Assembly: GCF_000471905.2 (NCBI RefSeq)
Contig: NW_006499728.1
Location: 478,071-542,070, forward strand
Source: Amborella trichopoda
Lineage: Eukaryota > Streptophyta > Magnoliopsida > Amborellales > Amborellaceae
DNA: 64,000 nt
Direction: 5' to 3'
The notes beneath the pieces are model-generated. The model had not been told where the DNA came from. It worked only from the letters and a program-made list of their open reading frames with translations, and did no database searches. The position numbers and the translations under genes are program-made. Below, in pieces: positions 38,930 through 50,573 of this stretch (within the stretch, counting starts at the first letter, position 1; every line of letters starts with the position of its first letter).

Positions 38930-39440
38930 CCTTTTTTTCAAAATTACCTACTTGTCTAACATTTCAAATACTAGACACGTGAGAAATTTTTTAATTTTTT
39001 ATTTTTCTTTTATTCAAGGTCTGTCTGATATTAAAAATATCAAACAGCCTAGTTTGTAGGGTTGAGATTCGGTTATTCGATTTTTGCGAAGTCAGACAAC
39101 CCCAAAAGTCAAGTTCCTTGAGTGTTCAATGTTAGCAAATATCAGACAGATGAATCTACAATTTTTTTAAATTTTAAGTTTTCTGGCATTTGAGATTTTG
39201 GACAAGCTCGATTTAGGGCTTTAAAAGCACACCCGCATATCAACGGTATGATATTGCTAACATCGGACACCCTAGGACCTGACTTTTGGGGTTTTCTGAC
39301 ATTGCAAACGTCAGATAGCCCTTCTGATATTGGACAAATCTTGAAAATAAGAAAAATAAAAAATTTTGGAAATTTCCTACTTGTTTGATATTAGAAATAT
39401 GGGATATGTAGGTAATTTTAAGGGGAAAAAAAAAAAAAAG
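38930..39440. repeat. Foldback inverted repeat upstream of PHOT2
   Basis: The left arm (about 38939-39150) and right arm (about 39238-39433) are inverted copies over about 200 bp. Shared blocks include AAAATTACCTAC, TTTTTTATTTTTCTT and ACCCCAAAAGTCA. The spacer is roughly 90 bp. Its near end is about 480 bp from the predicted PHOT2 transcript start. It is non-coding and is most likely a foldback or MITE-type element. Confidence 0.75.
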
Positions 39441-42349
39441 GCGACGAGATGAGAGTGGTCTCCGTATAAATTCCAGAAAAATGACTAGTAGCATTTAATA
39501 ATATAAGGACCAAATATGGTCCTTAATTTGTTCCAACACATAAAAAGGAAATAGCAAAGTACACAATGAAAGCAAAAGAAATATAAAATTTAGTTGGATT
39601 TTACATTGATTGAGTGGTCTCCTCTATCAATTAGCATTAGGCATGAGATGTGAGTTTGATGCACGTTGCTGGTACTATCTAAGACTTCACCATATTTATT
39701 GGCAAACAATGTCCTACTCTTCTTTCCCAAAAGGAGGAAAAAAGGTGCACTTTCCATATTTAAGTCTTGTCCATTGGATATGGTACACCACATGGGGGTC
39801 CAACATGCACTACGAGTGCACGACAATGGAGATCAAACATATTTATAGTTTCATGCATGATGTATCATTATCAGGATCAGCGTTAGACAAACCGGCTGAG
39901 CTGAACCGCACCCAGCTGGGTCACCCAGAACCAACCCATGGGCGGGTCTGGTTAATCCTGGTTTTGGTGGTCAAGTCCTCAAGTTTGTAAAAAGTCTATA
40001 AAAATTTATTTAAAAAATCAAAAAATAAGAAATTTATTTTAATGTATTTTTATATGTTTTTTATCATTTCAAAAAAAATATTATTATAGATATTTTATTT
40101 GTGAATACTTATTTTTACATTTTTCTTTCTTTTTGGATTATTTTTAAAATATACTTGGTCTCAAATTGTTTTTTCAAAATCTATTGTTTTCACTATTTTT
40201 TTAACCTCATTTACATGTATTTTATTTAATTTTACTTTAAACATATTTTTTATTTTTTGGAAATTTTTTTGGATTTTTACTTTTTTTAAATACTTATTTG
40301 CCTACCCAATTCCTACCTGGACGGTTACCCGGCCGATAACCCTTCATGGGTTACCTTGGTTCCATGAAAACTTTAGGAAATCGAAAATAACGGCTAATTT
40401 AACAATCGACGTTGCTTGTGGCGATATATAGTCATGGCACCACGTATCCCAATACTGAAGCGCCGAGAATGGTCAGATGTCGATTATTTTGAGGTTTGCA
40501 ACGGCCGTTATATAAACGCATGACAGCTGATATACCCTTTTTTTAAAATGTGAAGAAAGCGGCCCATATCAACGCTGCTTTCTCCAAAAACCCGCCTGCT
40601 AGATATATATATAACTTTTTCGATTATATTTAAAGAAAATGTTATGATAGGGCTGCAGCCCCATCAAAGTAAGTAAAGCCTCACTTCAAATCAATCATCT
40701 CACCTTTGATCATTCTAATTGTTAAATAAACTAGGATTTCAACACATTATCCAGACTGTCCGTTATCAAGTGTTTTATAAATCCACAAGATCTGTATTAT
40801 TTTTTGAGCTACAAATTTCACTTTAAGTTGTGGCAATTAATTTTAGAACGGTCATAGATTTCCCATGTCCAAAGTATTTTCATCAGGTTTTGAAGTGAGG
40901 CATTATTTTTTGTTCTTAAAGCCTAGGCCTTATAGAAACTACTGGATAGAGAATGACACAACTTTTGCATAGCAAAGTTTTACATCTGGTACATTTCAAA
41001 TGTATCTGCCATAAAATCTATAATACCCAAGATTTTTCAATTGATGCCTCTTAGACTTTTATACTTTACCATTTAAACCCCGTTATTTTGGCTGCCCTGG
41101 TTTGGGTCCCAAAACCGTTATAAAGAATTATTTTTGAACATTTTGCTCAACCATTAAGCACATACCATTCGTGGATAATTTCTTGTAAACACGCAAGATA
41201 ATCTTATTATTTTACACATGTTTATTAAGATCAGATTGTACCATTCGATAAGTAGCCGACTAGTGTCTTGATTAGTCTGATCTAAAACAATAACGTAGTT
41301 TGATCATAAAGTAGTCAAAATGACTAGTTAAACCGTCCAATTGAATTTTGACTAATCAATAGATTTGAAAAACCTTTTTCTAATATATTTCATAAATTTG
41401 AACTATTATTCTTGTTTTTCCCTCAATATGAGGTTGAGATAACTATAGTTTTACACTTTGGTTTTCTTAGTTGCCAGAGCCTCTTCCTTCGCACATAAGG
41501 AGCAAGCCTTCTCTCCCAAAGGGAACCAAGTCTTTTCCTTTCCAATTAAGAACCAAGTCTTATTCTTATTTCTTAGATTTTTTTGGGACCACAAGTTTAC
41601 CTTATGCCATGAATTATTAGACGTGGCTCTTCTTATAGTAAGTGACAATGAATGTCTCTTTCTCTCACATGAAGACGTGTCCTCTTCAAAGCCCCATTTG
41701 AAGGGCACCAAGGGCCATGGGCAAAAATATCTAGCATGCTCCGGTAGTATATTAAGCCCAAGGCAAACGAGCAATTTTGGAAAAATATATGTGTACACTC
41801 TCTTTTTAAGTTTCATTTCTCAACAAACTCAATGTTTTAAAACATGTATACAGGCATAGAGATTTCATGTATTATATTTTTTAACTCCTAATATCTACTT
41901 TACCCCCTTTAATCTATTTTTAAAGCGCAAATAAAAATTGAAAAAAAAAAAAAAATGGGAAAGAAATACGAGAATAGAGAGAGAAGAGGGTTTATAAATG
42001 AATAAATTAATGACGTCTTTTGAAATTTTGTTTGGGCTAAAACGATGGGTCAAAAGGGATAAACTTGGTGGGTTAGAAGATATATCTTCTATGTTGCTAG
42101 AACTATTTTAAAACATTGAGTCTATTGAGAACTGAAAGTTAAAAAAGGGTGTACCAAGATATTTTCCTAAAAAATATTATTTAAAATTTTAAGATTCAGC
42201 TAACAATTACTAGATGATTATTAAAAATTAAAGTTTTAAATTCTTAAATACTTAAATTTAACTACAAAAAATTAGACGTTTTATGTTCAATCTCATGATA
42301 TTTTTTTCGCAGGTTAATTACACAATATATATATATATATATATATATA
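39441..42349. other. Intergenic, transposon fragments
   Basis: No gene is recognised. GC-richer edges at about 39880-39970 and 40310-40360 with GGGTTACC/CGGCC motifs flank an AT-rich core and may be a worn DNA transposon. One MITE copy (40640-40941) is listed separately. Open frames on both strands at 41450-41860 overlap each other and match nothing known. Confidence 0.5.
40640..40941. mobile_element. MITE, palindromic-end family, copy 4
   Basis: The left end has GGGCTGCAGCCC and the right end, inverted, TTTCTATAAGGCCTAGGC. GCCTCACTTC near the left and GAAGTGAGGC near the right are a perfect inverted pair. The internal blocks match the other copies. Confidence 0.6.
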
Positions 42350-42566
42350 GAGTAATGATCCTATGAGACCCTCCCATCCTATGAGACCCTCTCATAGCCA
42401 TGTGTGTAGGACTTCAAAAGGTCATCATTAAATTTAGTACAAATCTCTAGAAAAGTTAAGTTTTACACCTATGTGATAACTTTTTTAAACATCTATTCAA
42501 ATTTAATGGTGATCTTTTGGAGTCCTACATACATGGGTGTGGGAAAGTCTCATAGGATCATTACTC
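42350..42566. mobile_element. Inverted-repeat MITE inserted in a TA array
   Basis: The left end GAGTAATGATCCTATGAG and the right end CTCATAGGATCATTACTC are perfect 18-bp inverted repeats. Imperfect pairing continues inward through GTAGGACT and GTCATCATTAAATTT to about 90 bp. (AT)n tracts abut both sides, consistent with TA target preference. It is 217 bp and non-coding. Confidence 0.8.
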
Positions 42567-43129
42567 ATATATATATATATATATATATCCAAAATTTAGG
42601 GTCACAAAGTTATTCCTATCTTAAGGTTTTAGCTGAAGGAGCAAATGGATGCATGGTCATGCAGGAGCAAGAGATCATTTGAATCTAAGATTCAAGGTAT
42701 GACAAATGTGCCTCACCATCCTTATGCGGTAGAAAGGCATTCTTGTGAAGATGTCTCACCAAAGAGAAAGTTGTGGAAGGCATTGGGCGTGACATGGAAG
42801 TGAGGTTGGTACAAAAATTGACGCGGCCTCTCTCACCTCTCACTTGATTTGAAGATGTGGACCGACAATTCTTTTCTTTCCCTCTTTTGAGATGGACCTC
42901 TTTTCTCTTTATGGGGTAACTAGACCAATCTTTTCTTACACTCTTTTGAAATGTACCTTTTCTGACCCAACCTGGCTCCCAAGACCTAACTTGGGTCCGG
43001 GTAGAGGGTCGGGCTTCGATCCAAATATTGTGTTACTATTTTTGGTTTGAAAAATGCTTAAGAGTATTTCAAAACAATCATTTTAGTTTTATTGTTCTTT
43101 TCTAAAACGCTTTGTAGAGAGAGAACGAT

Positions 43130-44081
43130 GTGGGTTTGAGTCCTACACTGAAGAGGAGAGGTTTGTTGATGTGTATTTAAGACTACGCATTTCTATGCAA
43201 TATACTTTAAGTATAAAATAGAGATGAGGCACATGTACGGAGCACGCGCACATACGTGTGCGAGTGCAAGGGCGTTTGATGACGCACTTTGAGGCGCCTC
43301 TCGCCAGAGCATGTGTGCGGGTCGGGTTCATGGCTCATTATCTTTTTGTGAGCCCGGTTCATAGGGAGATCCAATGGGTGCAAGGGCACTTGATGGCGCA
43401 CTTTATACTTCGCACGCTTGCATGAGACGCCTCTCGCTCGAGCATGTGTGCGGGTCGGGCTCGTGGCTCACTATCTTTTCATGAGCCCAGTTCATAGGGG
43501 GATCCAACAGTTATCTACCCGTTGATACTTGTGGGACATCCAACGATTTTTTAGCCGTTGATGAGTTGGAGGATTGTAACAACAATCGTCAAATGCGTGT
43601 AACTTGTAGCTGGGTGATGCATGTAACCACCACAATACTAAATGGGCAGCTTCTTGGTGCCCTATAATAAAGGCCCTCCTACCTATACGATTTTGGAGAC
43701 TTAGAACAATTTTTTAGCCTCTCTTAATGGACTATTCTCTGTAATTTCAGTAAGCAAACCAGTGGGCTAACTCTCTATCTCTATCTCTCGCTCTACTCGA
43801 TTTTATCTTTCTCTCTCTAAATTATCAAGACTTTGGTGTCTATTGTGTGGGTTCCAAGCTCGGGTATATAGAGCTTAGGAACATAGAAAAATACGTCTCT
43901 GTTTTCCTGTATCTCGAGAATAAATTGTCTTTCTTATACACATCAAATAATCTATCGAATGGAGTCAAATATCGTCTTGAGATAGCGCTCCTGCGTACTC
44001 GAAAACAATAAGACTTCGAGATCCTATTTTTGCAAACTGTACTATTTTCTACCCTCATTTCACACCCCAAAACTCCAACAT
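43130..44081 (+). mobile_element. Possible solo LTR with internal tandem repeat
   Basis: Features suggesting a retrotransposon LTR are a TATA-like CCTATAATAAAGG at about 43660, downstream CT-rich sequence and a terminal TCCAACA at 44081. A GC-rich unit starting GTGCAAGGGC is repeated at about 43264 and 43379, the second copy with a roughly 25-bp insertion. No internal gag or pol coding region or primer-binding site was found on either side. The left boundary is uncertain. Confidence 0.35.
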
Positions 44082-45390
44082 ATTGGACTCGAATAGTATT
44101 ATTATATAAATAATATTTAATATAAAATATTATAAATATTTAAATAAATATAACTATATATTTTAATTATAATATTTAAATAATACATTATATATTTAAG
44201 ATATCATTTAAATATATACTTTTTCTGAATTTTGGGTTGAATCCAATCGGGTTCAGGTTCGGATCTCGCATTGTTTTTCCGGGTCTGGCCGGACCCAACC
44301 CGCTTCGAGAGTGGGGGTGAGTAAAATGTACCTGTTTTTTTCTCCTTTTTGGGTTGGTTAAATGTACCTTCCATCTTTCATTTTTTGGGCCATTCACAAC
44401 TTATCCCTTTCATTTTCTCTCTCACTATCGAATAATTAATGGGCCATCTTATCTCAGTTTTTGGAACCATTCAATCATGTCCATTATACATTACCTAAGA
44501 AGACAAACTATACTCTCTACAACACTCTGAAAATCGTAGATCTTTTGGCAATACAAGCAGTAATTCCATTTTGGTCCAAACTAAAATTACAGCGAGCCAA
44601 AAAATTAGTTCTGTGACAAAAAGAAGACCTAAATATTCAGGATTTGCCCTAAAAAGTCTGACTTAACACGCATGTGTATGTTTTCGGGGTCTCGGAAAGA
44701 CTTAATAAAAACAGGAAATTATAACTAAAACAAAAAAAAAATTTATGCTCATGCACTTGATCGTCGCAAGGACCGTTTTAAGAAATCTTTAAAAACCCGG
44801 ATCATCAACGTGAAACGGACATCCGAGAAGCTGGTTCGAGTCGACGAATCGCCATTCCGGCCGAGAGATTCAACCAAAAATGAGTTACAAATTCGGGAAC
44901 AAAACAAGATTAAAATTAATAAAAAAAATATAGGGCCGATCCCTGACAGAACCAGACGGTTCGTAGTGGGAAACGCCTGGTTCACGATATATTCAAGAAG
45001 CCAAGACAGCCCCACTGATCCGACCTAGTATTTTGTTTAAGATTTTCAACAAATAAAATTCATTTATCTATGTTGGAAAAGCAAAAGCATGCCAAAGGTA
45101 AGACAAAATAAAATTTGGAGAGAGAAAGAAGGATGGGAGGGGTATTGGTCCAACAAGCCAAGAAACATGGATATAAATGACTTGGAGGCAATTTTAAAGT
45201 TCTTTTCATGAGTTTGTGCTAACGCCAAAAATGAATATTTCAAAAATAAATATATATATTTCCACCATGGACGGTCATGCTGGTCTCGAGCCTAGATAAA
45301 GGAGAGTTGTGTTAGGAAGGACAATCAACGTAAAATTTTGTTGCATTTTTTCATGAATCCTAATCTTATGTTACTAAAATTAGCCTGACG
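44082..45390. other. Intergenic, very AT-rich then unremarkable
   Basis: About 44093-44220 is almost pure A and T. Bases 44220-44330 are GC-richer with GGGTTC/GGACCC motifs typical of transposon debris. The remainder holds no recognised gene. Confidence 0.5.
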
Positions 45391-46020
45391 AAGACAAAAT
45401 ATATGGAATGCAAGTTTAGCAATAATAAGAGTAGAAATGAGGAAGTAATTAAGATTGACGACTAAGAAATAACTAAAGAAATTATTTTCCATATCTTGAT
45501 CGGTAATCTAAGAGAATGGAGGGATTAAGGAAGATGTCGAGCATAGAATTAGAGCTTGGTGAGCTTGGTAGGCAAAGTGGTAAGACTAATCATCTTTTTA
45601 TGGGACGAAGTATTGGACAGTCAAGAAACAACATATCTATAGCATAAATATAGCTAAGATGATGTTGAGATGGATTAGTGGCAATACAAGAAATGATAGA
45701 ACTCGAAATGAATACATATAAGGAAACTTAAGATAGCTTCAGTAGGCGATAAGATAATGGAAAATAGACTTACAAAGGCTAGCCATGTAGAGCATCGACC
45801 TAATATAACACCGGTTACGACAAGAGATTTGGTTCAAGTCAAAAACTCTAAGAGGGCAAAGGAAGCTTAAAAGAACATAGATGGAAGTAGTAAGAATAGA
45901 TATGACAACTTAATGGCTGATTAAAGGTATAGTCCTTAATATAGTAGATTAGTATAACAAGATTCATGAAGCCTTCCACAAATAGTTGGGAAAAAGCTCG
46001 GATGATGATAATGATGTATG
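45391..46020 (+). mobile_element. Decayed RTE-type LINE, 3' part of reverse transcriptase frame
   Basis: With frameshifts and stops, the plus strand encodes fragments typical of the C-terminal end of plant RTE LINE polyproteins: KTKYMECKFSNN at 45391, NGGIKEDVEHRIRAW, MLRWISGNTRNDRTRNEYI and MENRLTKASHVEHRP. It ends in a GATGATGATAATGATG tail at about 46003-46018. It is long dead. The 5' part was not found. Confidence 0.7.
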
Positions 46021-46450
46021 GGAAAGGTTGGCGTGAGCCCACTAGCTCATGGAACCGCGTGAACCCAATTTGCGCAAATCCAATAGTCACGATTACATTT
46101 TATATTTGATTTTTAATTTTTTCTATAAATCCAAATCACTTGAAATTTAGAAATTTTAGAATCTAATAAAAATATCAAAAAAATAATTTACAAAAATAAA
46201 TTAACCAAAGCATCCCAAAATTTTTCAGGGGTATTTTGGTTGATTTATATTTTGTGAATTATTTTTTAATATTTTTATTAAATGCACTTTGATGAAAAGA
46301 ATGAACGCTTAAAAGTTCATATGATTTGGATTTGTAAAAAAAAAAAAAAAAAATACAAACTATAGACGTGACCATCAAATCAGCCCAAATTCAATCTGGG
46401 TTGTGGGCTCATATATAGATGCGAGCTAGTGGGCTCGTGCCGGCCTTTCC
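46021..46450. mobile_element. 430-bp foldback element inserted at the LINE tail
   Basis: The left end reads GGAAAGGTTGGCGTGAGCCC, and the right end ending at 46450 is its inverted copy with about four mismatches over 28 bp (shared core GAGCCCACTAGCTC). Pairing continues inward through the AT-rich arms to a centre near 46225. It is non-coding. The left end abuts the trinucleotide tail of the RTE element. Confidence 0.7.
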
Positions 46451-46822
46451 ATATATATACATATGTATATATGAACAATTATTTCATGTAGGCTGGACCG
46501 CATTTCTACAATATGCGATCCAGAGGTATAAAGCATCCATCTTTAAGATGGATGTAAATAGGTGGTCCATCTAAAAACAAGTGTAACTAATAGTCCAAAT
46601 GTTTTTTTAGTGTAATTATTATTTCTAGTTTTAAATCTTATTTTATTTTTATATTCATGATCTACATGTTAAATATTATATATGCTCTTAAAATTAAGAT
46701 CAAATTATATTTTAAAATATATTTATTGCCAACCCCGCATTTCTACAATATGCGGGATGGCCGCATAGAAACCGGGTCGTGTATATATATATATATATAT
46801 ATTGTTAGTTACTACTATTTTT
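46451..46822. other. Spacer with duplicated small hairpin
   Basis: CCGCATTTCTACAATATGCG occurs at about 46499 and again near 46736. The second copy forms a CCCGCAT/ATGCGGG hairpin. An (AT)n tract lies at about 46781-46802. No gene is present. Confidence 0.5.
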
Positions 46823-46965
46823 TAGTCAAGTTTTCATAGATTCGAGCTACATAATTTTTGAAGCTTTAAATTTTATAATTAAAGATAAAAATATATTTTA
46901 AAGCTATCACAAAGATTACATATATTGAAACCACTATTTATGATGCGCTTTACTTTGATTACAAA
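46823..46965. mobile_element. MITE, palindromic-end family, partial copy 5
   Basis: This matches the right half of copy 3 (TTTAAATTTTATAATTA, then ATATTTTAAAG-CTATCACAAAGATT, then GCGCTTTACTTTGATTA). The left half is missing. Confidence 0.6.
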
Positions 46966-47099
46966 CTGCACCCATTATGTAGTTGCCCAAAAGATGAGGC
47001 CCAAGTATTACTACCTTTACACCCAAATGGGGCCTTTAACAGAGATAGGATGGATATTTGTAGTCTTGTAGATGAAATTGTCCAATTAAACATTGGCGC

Positions 47100-47438
47100 G
47101 GTTGCATTAAGGTGTCAACCTTACACAATTAAAGGAAAGCGCTCCTACAAAATTTGTCTAAGAGATGCAATTTGGTGAAGAAAATCTTTACAATGACCCA
47201 AAATTTATAATTATGAAATTTAAATATTTAAAATAATATCGATTGAGTAAATCCATAATTACTTCAAAATTTAAAAGATAGATAGTCTATATATTATGAA
47301 CTGTATCATTTTTAAAACTGGAAATCATTTTCTTTCAGATCCAAATATCTTGACGTTAATATGATAAATTGAAAGGTTTTCTGGCATTCGAACAATTTAA
47401 ATTATTGAGGTGCACCTTGTGGCGCTTTATATAAACTT
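47100..47438. mobile_element. MITE, palindromic-end family, copy 6
   Basis: The left end carries TTAAGGTGTCAACCTTACAC. The right end contains AGGTGCACCTTG and, inverted, GTTTATATAAAG. The internal blocks are those of the family. The terminal sequence is diverged. Confidence 0.55.
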
Positions 47439-47569
47439 CCTCCGTTAATAATTATGGACGCACAAGTGAGTTATGCATACGAGAATAGAAATGGTCGTTC
47501 TCCCTTGGAAAATAAGAGGATGTGGTTTCTACAAAGCTGCAGCCCGGCCATTTGAAATATGGCTTCAGC

Positions 47570-47748
47570 TAGGAAAAGCGATGGGATCGTGGTGGTAGCA
47601 CCTCACACTTTAGTCACCACATTGTGGTTTTCATTCCTACCACTAACATTATCCCATTAATATTTCAAAAAAAAAAAACCTAACTTCTAATTTACTTAAG
47701 GTAGGGGCATTCTTTCCCCACTGAATTACCCAAAAAACACAATTAAAA
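47570..47748 (+). mobile_element. SINE-like A-tailed repeat, copy b, with 16-bp target duplication
   Basis: The flanks GAAATATGGCTTCAGC (47554-47569) and GAAATATCGCTTCAGC (47749-47764) differ at one base and define the insertion. The element has GATCGTGGTGGTAGCA near its 5' end, CACTTTAGTCACCACATTGT in the middle, and CCCCACTGAATTACCC then a short A-rich tail at the 3' end. It has no coding capacity. Pol III boxes are not clear. Confidence 0.75.
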
Positions 47749-48545
47749 GAAATATCGCTTCAGCAATATCTGTTGTCTATTTATTTGAACGGTGCATATT
47801 TGGCACAGTATGCAACCAAGGAAACTTGGGCTTCCCACGCAATTGTTAGCTCCCATTTTCAAAAACTTTCAAAGTTCTCATCAGTATTTTTCAAGGGCAA
47901 ACTCTCTATACTTCTCCTAATGTATAATAGTTATATACTTCCCTTTATCTAGCAATCATATCTGACTGAACGACTGAGATGGATCCAAGTACAATATCAT
48001 GCCTTTACACTGTTTTATTCTTAATATTTTTTATACAAAACATTTTGACACCAAACTTTAGCCGTCCGCTATTCTTTTAAACTCATCCAAGAAAAAGGCA
48101 TAAAAAATATTCCCGATAGCATAAAAAATGACCAAAATACTTTTGAAAGTTTCAGGAGTATTCTGATCATCTCATTTTATTAGAAATATTATTTCTATAT
48201 TTTTTTTAGGTAGACCCTATTGAGATGATGGCATGTGCCAAATTTCATATTCATATAATTTGTAAATAAAAGCTAAAAATAAAATTGAGGCATCAGATCT
48301 AAGATCAAACAATCAACAGCTTATTTGATCTAAACCTGAACGGCTGGATTGAGGAGGTGGCAAGGGGGGGATTATAGAACTTCTATACAGTAACGGAAGT
48401 AAGAAACCTTTCCCAATTTTCAAGCCTCCCAAATTCTTTTCATGAACTTCTCTCCCACAATTCTCTGGCTCTATCTCAAACTTCTCTCTAAACCTCTCGA
48501 TTTTCTTCTCCCCACCCTCTCTCTCTATCTCTATGTTTTCTTCTC

Positions 48546-48706
48546 TTTTTTTGGATAATTCAGTGGGAAAAACAGACCCCTACCTATTTTTTCTCAAATA
48601 ATTTAAGAGTTATTTTTTGAAGGTGTCAGTGTGGAGTCACCAGGAATGAAAACTACAACATGGTGACTAAGATGGAAGTGCTACCACCACTGTCCCAGCC
48701 CCTTTC
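48546..48706 (-). mobile_element. SINE-like A-tailed repeat, copy c
   Basis: This is the reverse orientation: a T tract, then GGATAATTCAGTGGG, and the 5' block near GTGCTACCACCACTGTCCCA. It sits inside a CT-rich stretch, so the target duplication cannot be read. Confidence 0.6.
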
Positions 48707-48884
48707 CCCCTCTCTCTCTACTATTGAATTCAAACATGCACTACTCTCTTTCACGAACTTTACCTTCAAAACCGTTTCTTCCTCAAAACCTCCTTTCAGT
48801 CCTCGAACCCCAACTACCAAATCCACTCAAACAAAACAAAAAACAAAAAACCCAACTCCCAGATCACACCAAAACATTTTCCAA

Positions 48885-48925
<41 letters not shown>

Positions 48926-49180
48926 CTGAGTTTTGATCTTGAGCTCAAGGCACTCCTAGAATCATGTTCCCAAGGAAACCTGAATATGGAAAACCTGACA
49001 TGGAATTTCATAATAAACCCTGAGAAAACAACCAAAACCCTGAGTCAACAAATACTCATGCTTCCATTTTTTATTGACTACCCACAACAAGAATTGTTAA
49101 GACCCAAGAACGTGAATATAATCAAGACTGCTCATCAAAAGCATATTAGTTCTGCAAAGACCCACTCAGTCCCATTCTAA
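48672..49180 (+). pseudogene. Possible broken reading frame split by a (GA)n tract
   Basis: An ATG at 48672 opens a Ser/Thr/Pro-rich frame that could be a transit peptide. It enters a (GA)n array at 48893-48922, read as Arg-Glu repeats, and stops at 48929. One GA unit more or less would continue the frame as LLSFDLELKALLESCSQGN and on to 49180. No family is recognised. It may be a decayed first exon or chance. Confidence 0.2.
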
Positions 49181-50069
49181 ATTACATATCCATAAAAAGG
49201 AAGGTTTTAGGCTCAAATATAATACATATTTCAGTCGCACACCGTCATCGCAAACATAGATGAGTGATTCACTACAAACATAGACAAGGATAAGTGCTTC
49301 GCTACGCTTTCTTGTGCCTATCAACTTACTCAGTTGCCTGCCTCTATTGGTTAGCGAGACTTTTCCTGTGGACTATGGTAGTACAAATCGCTACGCTTCG
49401 CTTGTCCTGCTGACACCACCCACTGACACTTTCAAACAAGCTAACTCCCTAATCCATATGAAAAGGTGGGTAGGGGCCTGTCTTCCCCACTGAATTACCC
49501 CAAAAAAAAAAAGTGTATAAAGACAAAATCTTACACTGGAAGGGAAAACACATTGAACCATAGAATTCTCCAAATCCATAACATTCAGAGCAACAAATAA
49601 ACATGAGAGAATAGAAGCGCAAGATACCAGTATAATACATTAAAGTACAAGAGAATTTCCAAATATCCATCAGATTTAGAACAAATAAACATGGGAAAAT
49701 AGAAGCACAGCATACCACTATTTATACACACTAACTACGTATATATACAATTGTTATGCAGCGTAAAGGGTCGATAATTCCCTTATATGTGGTGCGGTGA
49801 TTCCAATTTCACCTGCACTTCTTGAGCTCCCCATAAACGAGTTGTTTCGAAGACAAGCAACCCCGTAATAGACCTTGATATGTAAAAAAAATTCTGTAAG
49901 ATTTTTCCCTTTTTTTTTTTCCTGTGGTCTTTTAATAGATGACCAATTTCCTTTTTTCATTTCAAAAAAAATGGACCAATTTCACCATGCTGAGTTTCCC
50001 ATGGAGAACTGCTAGAGAGAGATCCTCGGATAGATAGAAGCAAAGTGCTTCACAATGGTATACAGAGGT
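49181..50069. other. Spacer and KCBP 3' flank
   Basis: This contains SINE-like copy d and sequence downstream of the KCBP stop codon, part of which must be its 3' UTR. No additional gene is recognised. Confidence 0.5.
49395..49511 (+). mobile_element. SINE-like A-tailed repeat, 5'-truncated copy d
   Basis: Only the 3' two-thirds is present: CTAACTCCCTAATCCATATG, then GTAGGGGCCTGTCTTCCCCA and GAATTACCCC with an A11 tail. 5' truncation is usual for elements copied by target-primed reverse transcription. Confidence 0.65.
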
Positions 50070-50253
50070 TTATGGCAGGCCCTTAGCATCCCTTGGGGTT
50101 CTCTCTTCCTGAATTTCTTCTAGCTCATCCTCATCTGCTCTCCTGCCTGCCTGTTCCTTCCAGTAAGCCACCAATTTTTTCAACCGTGCAACTTCCTTTG
50201 TTGTCACATTTTTGCTTGCGTCATTGATTATGGCACGCACTCTCGAAGCATAC
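50070..50253 (-). other. KCBP: Calmodulin-binding tail and stop of KCBP
   Basis: The last exon gives 60 residues and TAA. It completes [15 protein letters not shown], then the basic amphipathic stretch [18 protein letters not shown] that binds Ca2+/calmodulin in this family, followed by an acidic tail. The upstream donor is GTACGT at 51360, and joining there restores NSLLYASRVR. Confidence 0.9.
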
Positions 50254-50542
50254 CTAAAGAAAAGAGGAGATGATACATTATCACATGGACACTTTTTTTA
50301 AGAGATATGTCCATATAAATGAAAAGCGGTTTGATTTGGTTCAAACTAAAGGCTCTAAAAGGACAAGGAGACGGCCCAAAAGGACATGAGTAAAAGTAGT
50401 GCGAAGAGATATTGCTTGTGGCTTGACTAAAGGTATAGCCCTTATACAACAGAATTGCATAACATGAATCGTGTAGTCAACTCCAAATAGTAGGTATAAG
50501 GCTTGGATGATAATGATGATAATAATAATCAATACAAATGAC

Positions 50543-50573
<31 letters not shown>

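Noticed and set aside
41451-41859. Overlapping frames of 121 and 133 codons on opposite strands
   Set aside because: They mirror each other over the same DNA, have no recognisable domain and lie among transposon debris.
43264-43510. Direct repeats considered as a CRISPR-like array
   Set aside because: There are only two copies, the units are over 100 bp, no spacers are present, and the DNA is plant nuclear.
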